From: Verrucomicrobiota bacterium
Lineage (GTDB): Bacteria > Verrucomicrobiota > Verrucomicrobiia > Limisphaerales > AV2
Direction of reading: 5' to 3'
NCBI GenBank assembly: GCA_003219345.1
Contig: QHOP01000302.1
Coordinates: 1-35,268 of the forward strand
DNA: 35,268 nucleotides
Within the stretch, counting starts at the first letter, position 1. Every line of letters begins with the position of its first letter. The position numbers and the translations under genes are program-made. The notes under the pieces were generated by a model. The model had not been told where the DNA came from. It was given only the letters and a program-made list of their open reading frames with translations, and ran no database searches. Shown here piece after piece: positions 7,845 to 14,562 of the stretch.

Positions 7845-7993
7845 TAATTAAGAGTCGCGGTTGTCCGGAGGCTATCACCGCCGATCATCACTGGCCAACG
7901 AATTTGATGGCAAGGTCACAAGCGCGGGATCTGGACAAAGCCTTCGTTGTCTTCGTTTTCTTCTGTTCCGATTTCAGGCGTCGCAGCCCTGAG

Positions 7994-8395
7994 TCAACGA
8001 TTGGCCTCGGGCAGAATCATCCGCGCCACGCCATCGGTCAACTTCACCTCGTGAAAGTTGATGATAAGGCCAAGCGGAACGTCCAGGAGCTTCATATAAC
8101 TCAGGAGCTGTGCTTTGTGGATTGGCAGAATCTCCTGCACACATTTGAGTTCCAGCAGCAAAGAGCCCTCAATCAGAACGTCGAAACGAAGCGGCTCGTC
8201 GAACACAAGGCCTTTGTATTCGATTCTTACGAGTCGCTGGCTGACGGTGGCAACATTCCTGAGCTCGAATTCACGCATCAGACAACGCTCATAAATGCTC
8301 TCGATCAGGCCCGGCCCTTTCAGTCGGTGAACTTCAATGGCTGCGCCGATAGCCACGCGGCTCAAGTCATCAGCTTTGTGGTACAGTGGATGCAT
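7994..8395 (-). CDS. GxxExxY-family protein (PDDEXK_3-like)
   Basis: A 133-residue protein with the defining motif 'GPGLIESIYERCL' near residue 27, 'FDVLIEGSLLLELKCV' (the D and ExK of a PD-(D/E)XK nuclease-like fold) and 'QLLSYMKLLDVPLGLIINF'. The family (Pfam PDDEXK_3) is common in Bacteroidota, Planctomycetes and Verrucomicrobia, and its function is not established; a nuclease-like role is suggested by the fold. Length and start (ATG 8395) are normal. Purine/pyrimidine-rich short repeats ('TTCGTTGTCTTCGTTTTCTT' just beyond the 3' end, 'AAGGAAACGAAGAA' upstream) flank the gene, suggesting that it travels with a repeat element. There are no obvious operon partners. Confidence 0.9.
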   Translation of the reverse strand: MHPLYHKADDLSRVAIGAAIEVHRLKGPGLIESIYERCLMREFELRNVATVSQRLVRIEYKGLVFDEPLRFDVLIEGSLLLELKCVQEILPIHKAQLLSYMKLLDVPLGLIINFHEVKLTDGVARMILPEANR

Positions 8396-8519
8396 GACAG
8401 AGTTTTCTACACCAAGGCAACAAAGGAAACGAAGAATCTTGTCAGGCGACCGCGACCGGCCAACTCGCGGGATTTTTCTTCCATTTGCTTATTCGTGATC
8501 CACATTCGAATTCGCATCG

Positions 8520-9194
8520 ATGAATTCCGCGGAGCCACAACCTGTCACCATACCGGTGCATGATGCGCAGCGCGTCTCCGGCCTGCTCCAGGCGCCCCGG
8601 GAGGCGCAGGCGTGCTGCGTGCTGGCGCACGGTGCCGGGGCCGGAATGACGCATCCGTTCATGACGGCCATCGCGAAAGGACTTGCCGAGCGCGGCACCG
8701 CCACGCTGCGCTATCAGTTTCCGTATATGGAGCAGGGCTCAAAACGGCCGGACGCCCCGAAACTGGCTCAGGCCACCGTCCGCGCGGCCGTGCTGGAAGC
8801 CTCACGGTTGCCGCTTGCTCTTTTCGCCGGTGGCAAATCGTTTGGCGGTCGCATGACGTCGCAGGCGCAGGCCGTGTCGCCTTTGCCCGGAGTGCGCGGA
8901 CTCGTGTTTCTCGGATTCCCGCTTCACCCGCCCGGACAGCCGTCGGACGAACGGGCAAAGCATCTCTTCGACGTGCAAATTCCGATGTTGTTCCTGCAAG
9001 GCACTCGTGATGAATTCGCGAACCTGCAGCTTTTGGAACCGCTTTGCGAACGACTCGGCGCCCGGGCGACACTCAAGTTGTTTCAAGATGCGGATCATTC
9101 GTTTCACGTGCCTGCCCGCACAGGACGCAAGGATTCGGAAGTCAGAGACGAACTGCTGGACGCGTTCACGGACTGGATCGGAAAAGTGATCTAA
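8520..9194 (+). CDS. Alpha/beta-fold hydrolase (KANL3/Tex30-like)
   Basis: A 224-residue single-domain serine hydrolase. After the first strands comes '[15 protein letters not shown]' (oxyanion region), then 'GGKSFGGRM' with nucleophile S107, 'LQGTRDEF' with acid D164 and 'DADHSFHV' with base H193, in the right order and spacing for the dienelactone hydrolase/KANL3 family. It should hydrolyse an ester or similar bond in a small cytoplasmic substrate; the substrate is unknown. No signal peptide is present. The start at 8520 gives the normal N-terminus. It is a single gene, divergent from the GxxExxY gene, with GC hairpins 50 bp downstream. Confidence 0.9.
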   Translation: MNSAEPQPVTIPVHDAQRVSGLLQAPREAQACCVLAHGAGAGMTHPFMTAIAKGLAERGTATLRYQFPYMEQGSKRPDAPKLAQATVRAAVLEASRLPLALFAGGKSFGGRMTSQAQAVSPLPGVRGLVFLGFPLHPPGQPSDERAKHLFDVQIPMLFLQGTRDEFANLQLLEPLCERLGARATLKLFQDADHSFHVPARTGRKDSEVRDELLDAFTDWIGKVI

Positions 9195-9224
9195 GCCGGC
9201 ACGATGCACTTGAAATGGGGATCA

Positions 9225-9360
9225 CACGCGCCCCCGCGTGCCGTTTTCCGCGCCTCGCGGAAAACTTCGAGTGCACGACAGAAAGTTTCGAGCACTGAGA
9301 CAAGCGTGGCGCGAGAGAGCTGAACGCGAGGCGCGTCCGGCAACACCCGAGGCGGGTGTG
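9225..9360. repeat. Cluster of short GC hairpins between hydrolase and DUF72 gene
   Basis: Contains CACGCG/CGCGTG (9229-9242), a perfect 10-bp stem GTTTTCCGCG/CGCGGAAAAC (9243-9265) and CACCCG/CGGGTG (about 9346-9360). No U-run follows, so it is a repeat element at least as likely as a terminator. No gene is seen in 9195-9419. Confidence 0.5.
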
Positions 9361-9419
9361 CTCCCGGTTCTTGACCAGCAAGACTTGCTACCCGCATCAT
9401 CCCATCAAACTACAAGCCT

Positions 9420-10118
9420 ATGAACCTCTACGTCGGCACCAGCGGCTATTCCTATAAGGAGTGGAAGGGCAGGTTCTACCCCGATGACCTGCCGGACAAA
9501 CAGATGCTCCACTTCTACGGTGAGCGTTTTCGGTCGGTTGAGATCAACAACACCTTCTATCGCATGCCCAAGGCGTCGGTGTTGGAAGCCTGGGCGAATG
9601 AGGTCCCCGCCGATTTCATGTTTGTGCTCAAGGCATCGCAGCGCATCACACACCACCAACGGCTCAAGGACGCAGATGGTTCAATGTCGTATTTGCTCGA
9701 AGTCGCCGGGGCGCTGAAAGAGCGCCTCGGACCGTTGCTGTTTCAGTTGCCGCCGTATTTGAGGAAGGATGCGCCGCGGCTGCGCGAGTTTCTTGCGTTG
9801 CTGCCGTCGGACCGCCGCGCGGCGTTCGAGTTCCGCCATCAATCGTGGTTCGACGACGAAGTCTTCGGCCTGTTACGCGATCATCGGGCCGTTCTCTGCA
9901 TCGCGGAAGCGGAGAACGACCTTGAAATCCCCTTCGTATCCACGTCGGACTGGGGCTATCTGCGGTTGCGTCGGCCCGATTACGGCGATGCGGAGCTGAA
10001 GGCGTGGGCGAAACGGGTGCACGAGCAGGACTGGCGTGAGGCATTCATTTTCTTCAAACACGAGGAGGAAGGCAAGGGGCCGGAGATGGCGAAAAGGTTT
10101 ATGAAGCTGGCCACGTAG
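9420..10118 (+). CDS. DUF72 family protein (YecE-like)
   Basis: A 232-residue DUF72 protein with TIM-barrel-like fold. Hallmarks are the N-terminus 'LYVGTSGYSYKEWKGRFYP', 'EINNTFYRMP', 'FVLKASQRITH', 'LGPLLFQLPP', 'AFEFRHQSW' and 'YLRLRRPDYGD'. The family is widespread; its reaction is not established, and a role linked to Fe-S or nucleic-acid metabolism has only been inferred from gene context elsewhere. Length is slightly short of the usual 240-290 residues, but all core motifs are present. The ATG at 9420 directly precedes the conserved N-terminus. No operon partner. Confidence 0.93.
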   Translation: MNLYVGTSGYSYKEWKGRFYPDDLPDKQMLHFYGERFRSVEINNTFYRMPKASVLEAWANEVPADFMFVLKASQRITHHQRLKDADGSMSYLLEVAGALKERLGPLLFQLPPYLRKDAPRLREFLALLPSDRRAAFEFRHQSWFDDEVFGLLRDHRAVLCIAEAENDLEIPFVSTSDWGYLRLRRPDYGDAELKAWAKRVHEQDWREAFIFFKHEEEGKGPEMAKRFMKLAT

Positions 10119-10198
10119 TCTTCAAGGACTGCAGCTCTGACTTGAACCGCAGAGCCGCAGAGAATTCAACCACGGATAGAAAATGGTTTTGACGCTCG

Positions 10199-10350
10199 CC
10201 CTCATCCCGGCCTTCTCCCCCGGGGAGAAGGAGAATCGTTCGCCGCGTTTTTGGAATGTCGTATGGCGGAGATGGCAGGAACGTCGTCGAGCAAACCTAA
10301 GACGGACGATGGCGGACTCCCTCTCCGTGGGGAGAGGGCCGGGTGAGGGA
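10199..10350. repeat. Pair of palindromic repeats (CCCTCATCCC ... GGGTGAGGGA)
   Basis: The gene-free 10119-10471 stretch contains CCCTCATCCCGGCCTTCTCC followed by GGGGAGAAGG at 10199-10230, and a TCCCTCTCC/GGGGAGAGGG...GGGTGAGGGA unit at 10318-10350. They look like the two ends of one inverted element with ~90 bp between. The family is the same as in the ligD linker. The ORF at 10343 starts inside the repeat, so its true start is downstream. Confidence 0.65.
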
Positions 10351-10471
10351 GGTCGTAAAAACAAATTTGGCGGCTTGGGAGAACCGGTTATGGACTCTGC
10401 CGGACCGCGACTGCGTCCGCAGGATCGTTAATTCGTTTGATCGAAGTGACTTTTCCGGTATCGTTTCACTC

Positions 10472-10681
10472 ATGACCGCGAAAGCCGTCATTGAACAGAT
10501 CAAGCACCTGCCGCCCAGCGAACAATCGCGTGTGATTCAATTTGCCGTTGAACTCGCGCGCACCCGGCAGCTTGCCGGAGACGAATTGTCCGCGCTCGCG
10601 CGGCGCATGGTTGAATCCGACGATCCCGCCGAAGTTGAAAAACTGAAATCCGCACTGACGCACGGCTTCTACGGCAATTAA
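10472..10681 (+). CDS. Small antitoxin-like protein
   Basis: A 69-residue, mostly helical acidic protein ('AVIEQIKHLPPSEQSRVIQF', 'ESDDPAEVEKLKSALTHGFYGN'). The N-terminal 'IKHLPPSEQ' pattern resembles small addiction-module antitoxin components (DUF2281/RHH-associated type), which regulate their own promoter and neutralise a partner toxin. The track start at 10343 lies within a repeat, so MTAKAVIEQ at 10472 is chosen. The next ORF starts 3 bp after the stop, consistent with a two-gene operon. The function is inferred from size and arrangement only. Confidence 0.6.
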   Translation: MTAKAVIEQIKHLPPSEQSRVIQFAVELARTRQLAGDELSALARRMVESDDPAEVEKLKSALTHGFYGN

Positions 10682-10684
10682 GCC

Positions 10685-10912
10685 ATGCCCCGTATCCAGC
10701 GCAGCAACCTGCCGCGGGCCTTGTTTGCGCATCTGCTCGACCGGATCAAAACCCGCCCAAAACTCAACAGGAGCGAGGCCCGTGGGAAGTTCGTTTCGAC
10801 GCGGGTATCGCCTCCCGAATACAAAGAAATTGTTGAAGCGGTCCGCAAAAGCGGGTTGCCTAAGACTCAATGGGTTAGGCGCGTTCTCCTTTTAGAAGCA
10901 CGGAAGGGCTAG
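10685..10912 (+). CDS. Small ribbon-helix-helix-like protein, possibly a chimeric ORF
   Basis: A 75-residue basic protein. Residues 1-24 ('MPRIQRSNLPRALFAHLLDR') look like the start of a different small protein, as would be expected for the partner of the gene just upstream. Residues from about 33 on ('FVSTRVSPPEYKEIVEAV', 'GLPKTQWVRRVLLLEARKG') have the strand-helix-helix pattern of CopG/MobC-like DNA-binding proteins. Codon use and base composition shift to more AT at this point and remain so until about 11.7 kb. The simplest reading is that an inserted segment fused its RHH ORF to the truncated second gene of the upstream pair. This is inference; it could also be one intact family. Confidence 0.55.
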   Translation: MPRIQRSNLPRALFAHLLDRIKTRPKLNRSEARGKFVSTRVSPPEYKEIVEAVRKSGLPKTQWVRRVLLLEARKG

Positions 10913-10960
10913 TATAAAACATTGCATTTCTTTGGGTTTTCTATAGGATCTAAATAGTGC

Positions 10961-11115
10961 GGGGGGCGAGGCACATGCACCTACGCCCCCTTCTACAAGT
11001 TGCCCTCTAGCGAGACAGGCTAGCAGCAACCCAAGTTGGTCGCAGGGAACGGCGGGTGAGTCCGTGATGACTTTCGGGATACTAATGGGTATCCCGGCTT
11101 TCCCGCCGCCCCTGC
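10961..11115. ncRNA. Highly structured intergenic segment (three strong stem-loops), candidate ncRNA or DNA-hairpin site
   Basis: Three strong stem-loops follow one another. P1: GGGGGCG-AGG with CCT-a-CGCCCCC (10962-10990). P2: nested GTTGC/GCAAC and CTAGC/GCTAG with loop GAGACAG (10999-11030). P3: outer GCAGGG/CCCTGC (11042-11047/11110-11115), then GGCGGG/CCCGCC (11051-11056/11102-11107), then CGGGATAC/GTATCCCG (11075-11082/11089-11096). It sits between convergent genes, so it could be paired terminators, a trans-acting RNA, or a DNA-hairpin recombination or replication site. No Rfam family was recognised, and the transcribed strand is unknown. Confidence 0.5.
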
Positions 11116-11573
11116 TAAATATCTAGCTTTGCATAAATAGCCTTTCTCTGACCGCGTCCTGGCCGAACGATTTTTATATACTTTCCCTTGTTCCGGTAGA
11201 TCACCCAGGACACAGTCTTTCGGTCTATCTCCCGCCCGTTTAAGTACCGTTTTATGGCCGCCATGAGGTCAGCAAAAGTGAAAGTGTCTTCAAAACGACT
11301 AACTACGGAAAGAATGTCATTCTCCAGATTTTCTTGGTTTAAATGACCGTTTGAAGTCTCAATCTGCTCTTCAGCGCCGATATGCGACTGATCTAACGTC
11401 TTAGCTGGAATCGGATTAGGAATAAGCTTTCGACGCCGGAGTCTTGCCGTCCCATCCGCTCGCAACTTATTCTTACGCAATAAGTGAATCACTCGTTTGA
11501 TCGCGGCAACGTCGGCCTTGTACTTGGCACTAATCTTCTCCTGAAGTTCCAAAATCGTTTTTTCGTCTAGCAT
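11115..11573 (-). CDS. Hypothetical protein with N-terminal coiled coil and C-terminal winged helix
   Basis: A 152-residue basic protein. Residues 1-35 ('LDEKTILELQEKISAKYKAD') form an amphipathic helix or coiled coil, a variable linker follows, and residues about 95-150 ('FEDTFTFADLMAAIKRYLNG', 'DRKTVSWVIYRNKGKYIKIV', 'GRGQRKAIYAKL') look like a winged helix-turn-helix with a C-terminal beta-wing. It could be a DNA-binding regulator. The start MLDEKT at 11573 is preferred over the long track start. Base composition is clearly more AT-rich than its neighbours, which suggests acquired DNA. Its stop codon overlaps the last base of the structured segment. Function unknown. Confidence 0.7.
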   Translation of the reverse strand: MLDEKTILELQEKISAKYKADVAAIKRVIHLLRKNKLRADGTARLRRRKLIPNPIPAKTLDQSHIGAEEQIETSNGHLNQENLENDILSVVSRFEDTFTFADLMAAIKRYLNGREIDRKTVSWVIYRNKGKYIKIVRPGRGQRKAIYAKLDI

Positions 11574-11762
11574 GCCAACCAAAGCTAAGCTTCTTGGCGT
11601 TAGTTGGCAACAAATCTTTGAGAAAAGTGGACAGTTCAAAATGGACACTTGGCGAGTATTTCCGAGCACCAATCTAGGCGAGCACCATACCCTTTACTTA
11701 TGCTGAGGCAAGAAACATGGTCTTTCCCAGGTCCACTGCTCGTGTGGCACTGTCTTGCCATG

Positions 11763-12455
11763 ATGAAAATACGAAAAGCAAACGAACGAGGGCACGCCGA
11801 ACACGGCTGGCTCGATACCTATCACACTTTCAGTTTCGCGGATTATTACGACCCGCAATGGATCGGCTTCCGCAGCTTGCGCGTCATCAACGATGATCTC
11901 GTCATGCCGGGGATGGGTTTCGGAACGCATCCGCATCGGGACATGGAGATTATCACTTACATCCTCAGCGGCGCGCTGGAGCACAAGGACTCGATGGGCA
12001 ACGGGCGTGTGATCCGCCCGGGCGAGGTGCAATACATGGCCGCCGGCACCGGAGTGCAACACAGCGAATTCAATCCGTCGAAGGATGAGGCGGTGCATTT
12101 GTTACAAATCTGGATTCTGCCCGAGCGCAAAGGCCTGACGCCGCGTTACGCGGAGAAGTCGATGAAGGACGCCGCCACCGGCAAGCTGCATCTGGTCACC
12201 AGCAAGACGGGCCGCGATGGGTCAATCGCCATCAACCAGGATGCCGACCTCTGGCTGGCCAAACTCGACGCGGACAATCGCGTCACGCACAAAGTGGCGC
12301 CCGGACGCCATGCGTGGGTTCATGTGGCCGAAGGCGAAGTGTCGCTGAACGGAAAAAAACTGAGCGGCGGCGATGCTGCGGCAATCAGCGAAGAGAGCGG
12401 ACTGGAACTGAGCGCGACAAAACCGGCGCAAGTCCTTTTGTTCGACCTGAGTTAA
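11763..12455 (+). CDS. Pirin family protein
   Basis: A 230-residue bicupin. The N-terminal cupin holds the metal-binding set 'THPHRDMEI' (H56, H58) and 'GVQHSEFN' (H100, E102), plus 'RKANERGHAEHGWLDTYHTF' typical of the YhhW/pirin group. Some members have quercetin 2,3-dioxygenase activity, others are regulators responding to redox state. Start at MKIRKANERG; an adjacent ATG at 11760 is equally possible. It is the first gene of a plus-strand cluster with DoxX, SDR and cupin genes, the combination often found in responses to electrophiles or oxidative stress. A ~45-bp copy of its 3' end reappears after doxX. Confidence 0.94.
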   Translation: MKIRKANERGHAEHGWLDTYHTFSFADYYDPQWIGFRSLRVINDDLVMPGMGFGTHPHRDMEIITYILSGALEHKDSMGNGRVIRPGEVQYMAAGTGVQHSEFNPSKDEAVHLLQIWILPERKGLTPRYAEKSMKDAATGKLHLVTSKTGRDGSIAINQDADLWLAKLDADNRVTHKVAPGRHAWVHVAEGEVSLNGKKLSGGDAAAISEESGLELSATKPAQVLLFDLS

Positions 12456-12460
12456 ACGCT

Positions 12461-12519
12461 GAACAGGAGGTAACGGAGGAAACAGAGTAATTCTCCGTTA
12501 TCTCCGTTTTCTCCTGTTC
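12461..12519. repeat. Purine-rich hairpin between pirin and doxX genes
   Basis: GAACAGGAG (12461-12469) pairs with CTCCTGTTC (12511-12519), and GTAACGGAG pairs with CTCCGTTAT inside. It could end the pirin transcript, but no U-run follows. A related pyrimidine stretch (TTGTCTCCGTTCTCTTCTGT) precedes the SDR gene at about 13141-13160, so this is probably a dispersed repeat. Confidence 0.55.
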
Positions 12520-12552
12520 AAAAACCATCCAGAACCCAAAACACAAACAAAC

Positions 12553-12924
12553 ATGAAAATCCTGAGCATCATCGCCCGGAGTCTGCTTGGACTCACCTTC
12601 GTCGTGTTCGGTCTGAACGCTTTCCTGCAGTTCATTCCTCTGCCGCCGCCGCAAGGTCTGGCCGGCGATTTCATGAAGGCGCTCTTCGTGAGCCACTACT
12701 TTTACGTCGTGGCGATCCTGCAAATTGCCGGCGGGGCGTTGTGTCTGCTCGGACGGTTTGTGCCGCTGGGCTTGACTCTCCTTGGTCCGGTGATCGTGAA
12801 CATTTTGTTGTTTCACATCTTCCTCGAACCCACCGGACTGCCACTGGCTGTGGTGGTCAGCGTGCTTGCGCTCTTTCTACTTTGGGCATACCGCCAGTCG
12901 TTCGGCGGTTTGTTTAAACCGTGA
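12553..12924 (+). CDS. DoxX-like small integral membrane protein
   Basis: A 123-residue protein with four predicted transmembrane helices: 'IIARSLLGLTFVVFGLNAFL', 'SHYFYVVAILQIAGGALCLL', 'VPLGLTLLGPVIVNILLF' and 'LAVVVSVLALFLLWAY'. 'LLGLTFVVFGLNAFLQFIP' is the usual DoxX-family opening. Family members are associated with thiol redox and oxidative stress in actinobacteria; the exact role here is not known. The length is normal. It lies 97 bp after pirin and before an SDR on the same strand. Confidence 0.88.
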   Translation: MKILSIIARSLLGLTFVVFGLNAFLQFIPLPPPQGLAGDFMKALFVSHYFYVVAILQIAGGALCLLGRFVPLGLTLLGPVIVNILLFHIFLEPTGLPLAVVVSVLALFLLWAYRQSFGGLFKP

Positions 12925-12938
12925 GCGTCCAATCCTGG

Positions 12939-12993
12939 CCGCGGACTTAGCGCGGTGAACCCGGCCCAAGTCCTTTTGTTTGACCTGAACTAA
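12939..12993 (+). pseudogene. 3' remnant of a second pirin gene
   Basis: The last codons before TAA 12991-12993 read 'LSAVNPAQVLLFDLN', against 'LSATKPAQVLLFDLS' at the end of the intact pirin gene, and the DNA is about 85% identical (CAAGTCCTTTTGTTYGACCT). The frame is not continued upstream as a recognisable pirin. It indicates a former tandem pirin copy, or recombination around doxX that left only the tail. Confidence 0.7.
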
Positions 12994-12994
12994 T

Positions 12995-13052
12995 CCCTCA
13001 CCCGACCTTCGGCCACCCTCTCCCATCGGATGGGAGAGGGACAGGGTGAGGG
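12995..13052. repeat. CCCTCACCC...GGGTGAGGG palindromic repeat
   Basis: A complete unit: CCCTCACCCGACCTTCGGCC, CCTCTCCCATCGGATGGGAG, then AGGGTGAGGG. It abuts the stop of the pirin remnant, so it may mark the deletion endpoint. Confidence 0.8.
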
Positions 13053-13193
13053 CCTCGTGCACCTGAAGTTCTTACTCATAATCTTTCTCATAATCGTAAT
13101 CTTCTGATTCACCCAAACCAGAAACAAGAGACTTTCTCGGTTGTCTCCGTTCTCTTCTGTTAAAAAGCGAAAACCCAAACGAAATTCAACACA

Positions 13194-13955
13194 ATGAAAA
13201 CCAATACCAAAAAACTCAGCGGCAAAGTCGCTGTCGTCACGGGCGCATCCAAAGGGATCGGCGCTTCCATCGCAAAGCATCTGGCCGCCGAAGGTGCGTC
13301 CGTCGTCGTCAACTACGCTTCGAGCAAAGCAGGCGCAGACAAGGTCGTCGCTGAGGTTACCGGCAACGGCGGCAAGGCCGTCGCGGTGCAGGCTGACGTG
13401 TCCAAGAAGGCGGACATCGAACGCCTGTTTGCCGAGACGAAGAAAACGTTCGGCGCGCTCGACATCCTGGTCAACAATGCGGGTGTTTACGAATTTCTCC
13501 CGCTTGAGAAAGTGACGGAGGAGCATTTCCACCGGCAATTCAACCTGAACGTTCTCGGCTTGATTCTCGCAACCCAGGAAGCGGTCAAGCAGTTCAACTC
13601 CGAAGGCGGCAGCGTGATCAACATCAGTTCGGTTGCCAGCACCTCTGCGCCTGCGAGCGGCTCGGTTTATAGCGGCACCAAGGCGGCGGTGGATGCGGTG
13701 ACGAAGTCGCTGGCCAAGGAACTTGGGCCGCGCAAGATTCGCGTCAATGCCCTCAACCCTGGCATGGTGGAAACCGAAGGTGTGCGTTCTGCCGGCATCG
13801 CCGAGAGTGATTTTCGTAAACAGGTCGAGGCGCAAACTCCGCTGGGCCGCATCGGACAGCCGCAGGACATCGCGCCTGCCGCCGTCTTCCTCGCTTCCTC
13901 GGATTCGGCGTGGATCACGGGCGAAACACTGCTCGTCGCCGGCGGCCTGCGTTGA
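13194..13955 (+). CDS. Short-chain dehydrogenase/reductase (FabG-like)
   Basis: A 253-residue classical SDR that should reduce or oxidise a carbonyl/alcohol with NAD(P)(H). It has the cofactor motif 'TGASKGIG' (16-23), 'NNAG' (94-97), catalytic Ser in 'INISSVAS', and 'YSGTK' (Y159, K163), followed by 'LGPRKIRVNALNPGMVETEG' and the C-terminal 'ITGETLLVAGG'. NADPH preference is suggested by the 'YASSK' loop after strand 2. The substrate is unknown; xenobiotic or glucose-dehydrogenase-like relatives are common. The start at 13194 leaves the usual N-terminus. Third gene of the pirin-DoxX cluster. The 96 bp after it have a second open frame ending 'GAAPALDGGQNA', perhaps another gene tail. Confidence 0.94.
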   Translation: MKTNTKKLSGKVAVVTGASKGIGASIAKHLAAEGASVVVNYASSKAGADKVVAEVTGNGGKAVAVQADVSKKADIERLFAETKKTFGALDILVNNAGVYEFLPLEKVTEEHFHRQFNLNVLGLILATQEAVKQFNSEGGSVINISSVASTSAPASGSVYSGTKAAVDAVTKSLAKELGPRKIRVNALNPGMVETEGVRSAGIAESDFRKQVEAQTPLGRIGQPQDIAPAAVFLASSDSAWITGETLLVAGGLR

Positions 13956-14051
13956 TTCGCCCCAACGCGGGTATGAGAAACCTGCGGGCAAGATCACCTC
14001 GCTCACGGGTGCGGCGCCTGCCCTCGATGGCGGCCAGAACGCCTGAAACCT

Positions 14052-14531
14052 ATGAAAAAAATAAACACGAACCGGCTTGCTGAGGAAACCTGGTCTTCGC
14101 CCAAAGGAAAATTCACCGGCGCGGGCAAGGAGGTCTCGGAAGCATTGGGGCGCAAGCCGCAGTCCACGGATCTGCTTGAGCGGCATCCCTTCGACGTTGA
14201 GATCGTCCGCGTCGCGCCGGGCAAGACTCCTTACCCCTATCATTTGCACAGCGCGCAATGGGAATTTTACCACGTCATTTCCGGCACGGGTATCGTTCGG
14301 CACAAGGATGGCAAGACGCCCATCGAACCAGGCGACGCATTCCTCTTCAAGCCGAACGAACCGCACCAACTCATTAACGATGGCTCGCAGGATCTGATTC
14401 TTTACGTCGTGGCGGACAATCCGATTGGCGAGTCGGTTTATTATCCCGACAGCAGGAAATGGGGTGTGCGCTCGCCGGAACGCTGCATCCTCCGCTCCGA
14501 GGCGCTGGATTATTACGACGGCGAAGAATGA
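14052..14531 (+). CDS. Cupin-domain protein
   Basis: A 159-residue single cupin. Motif 1 is 'PYPYHLHSAQWEFYHVISGTG' (His, His and Glu ligands) and motif 2 is 'PGDAFLFKPNEPHQLIND' (final His). It could act as a small metal-dependent isomerase or dioxygenase, or as a sugar-binding protein; the substrate cannot be assigned. Start MKKINTNRL is at 14052. It is the last gene of the plus-strand redox cluster; the next gene is convergent, 31 bp away. Confidence 0.9.
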   Translation: MKKINTNRLAEETWSSPKGKFTGAGKEVSEALGRKPQSTDLLERHPFDVEIVRVAPGKTPYPYHLHSAQWEFYHVISGTGIVRHKDGKTPIEPGDAFLFKPNEPHQLINDGSQDLILYVVADNPIGESVYYPDSRKWGVRSPERCILRSEALDYYDGEE

Positions 14532-14562
14532 GCGCGGTCATCAGGCAATATCTGCCGCCCGA

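Noticed and set aside
9243-9265. Rho-independent terminator after the hydrolase gene
   Set aside because: The stem is perfect but no T-run follows in either direction; listed as a repeat hairpin instead.
11041-11115. tRNA or tmRNA
   Set aside because: The stems do not give a cloverleaf, and there is no T-arm consensus or CCA end.
10961-11115. Integron attC site or retron ncRNA
   Set aside because: No RYYYAAC/GTTRRRY core pair in the right places, and no integrase or reverse transcriptase nearby.
12990-14369. Long minus-strand ORF (459 codons)
   Set aside because: It is antisense to the SDR and cupin genes, starts with no family motif and is Arg-rich, as shadow frames in GC-rich DNA are.
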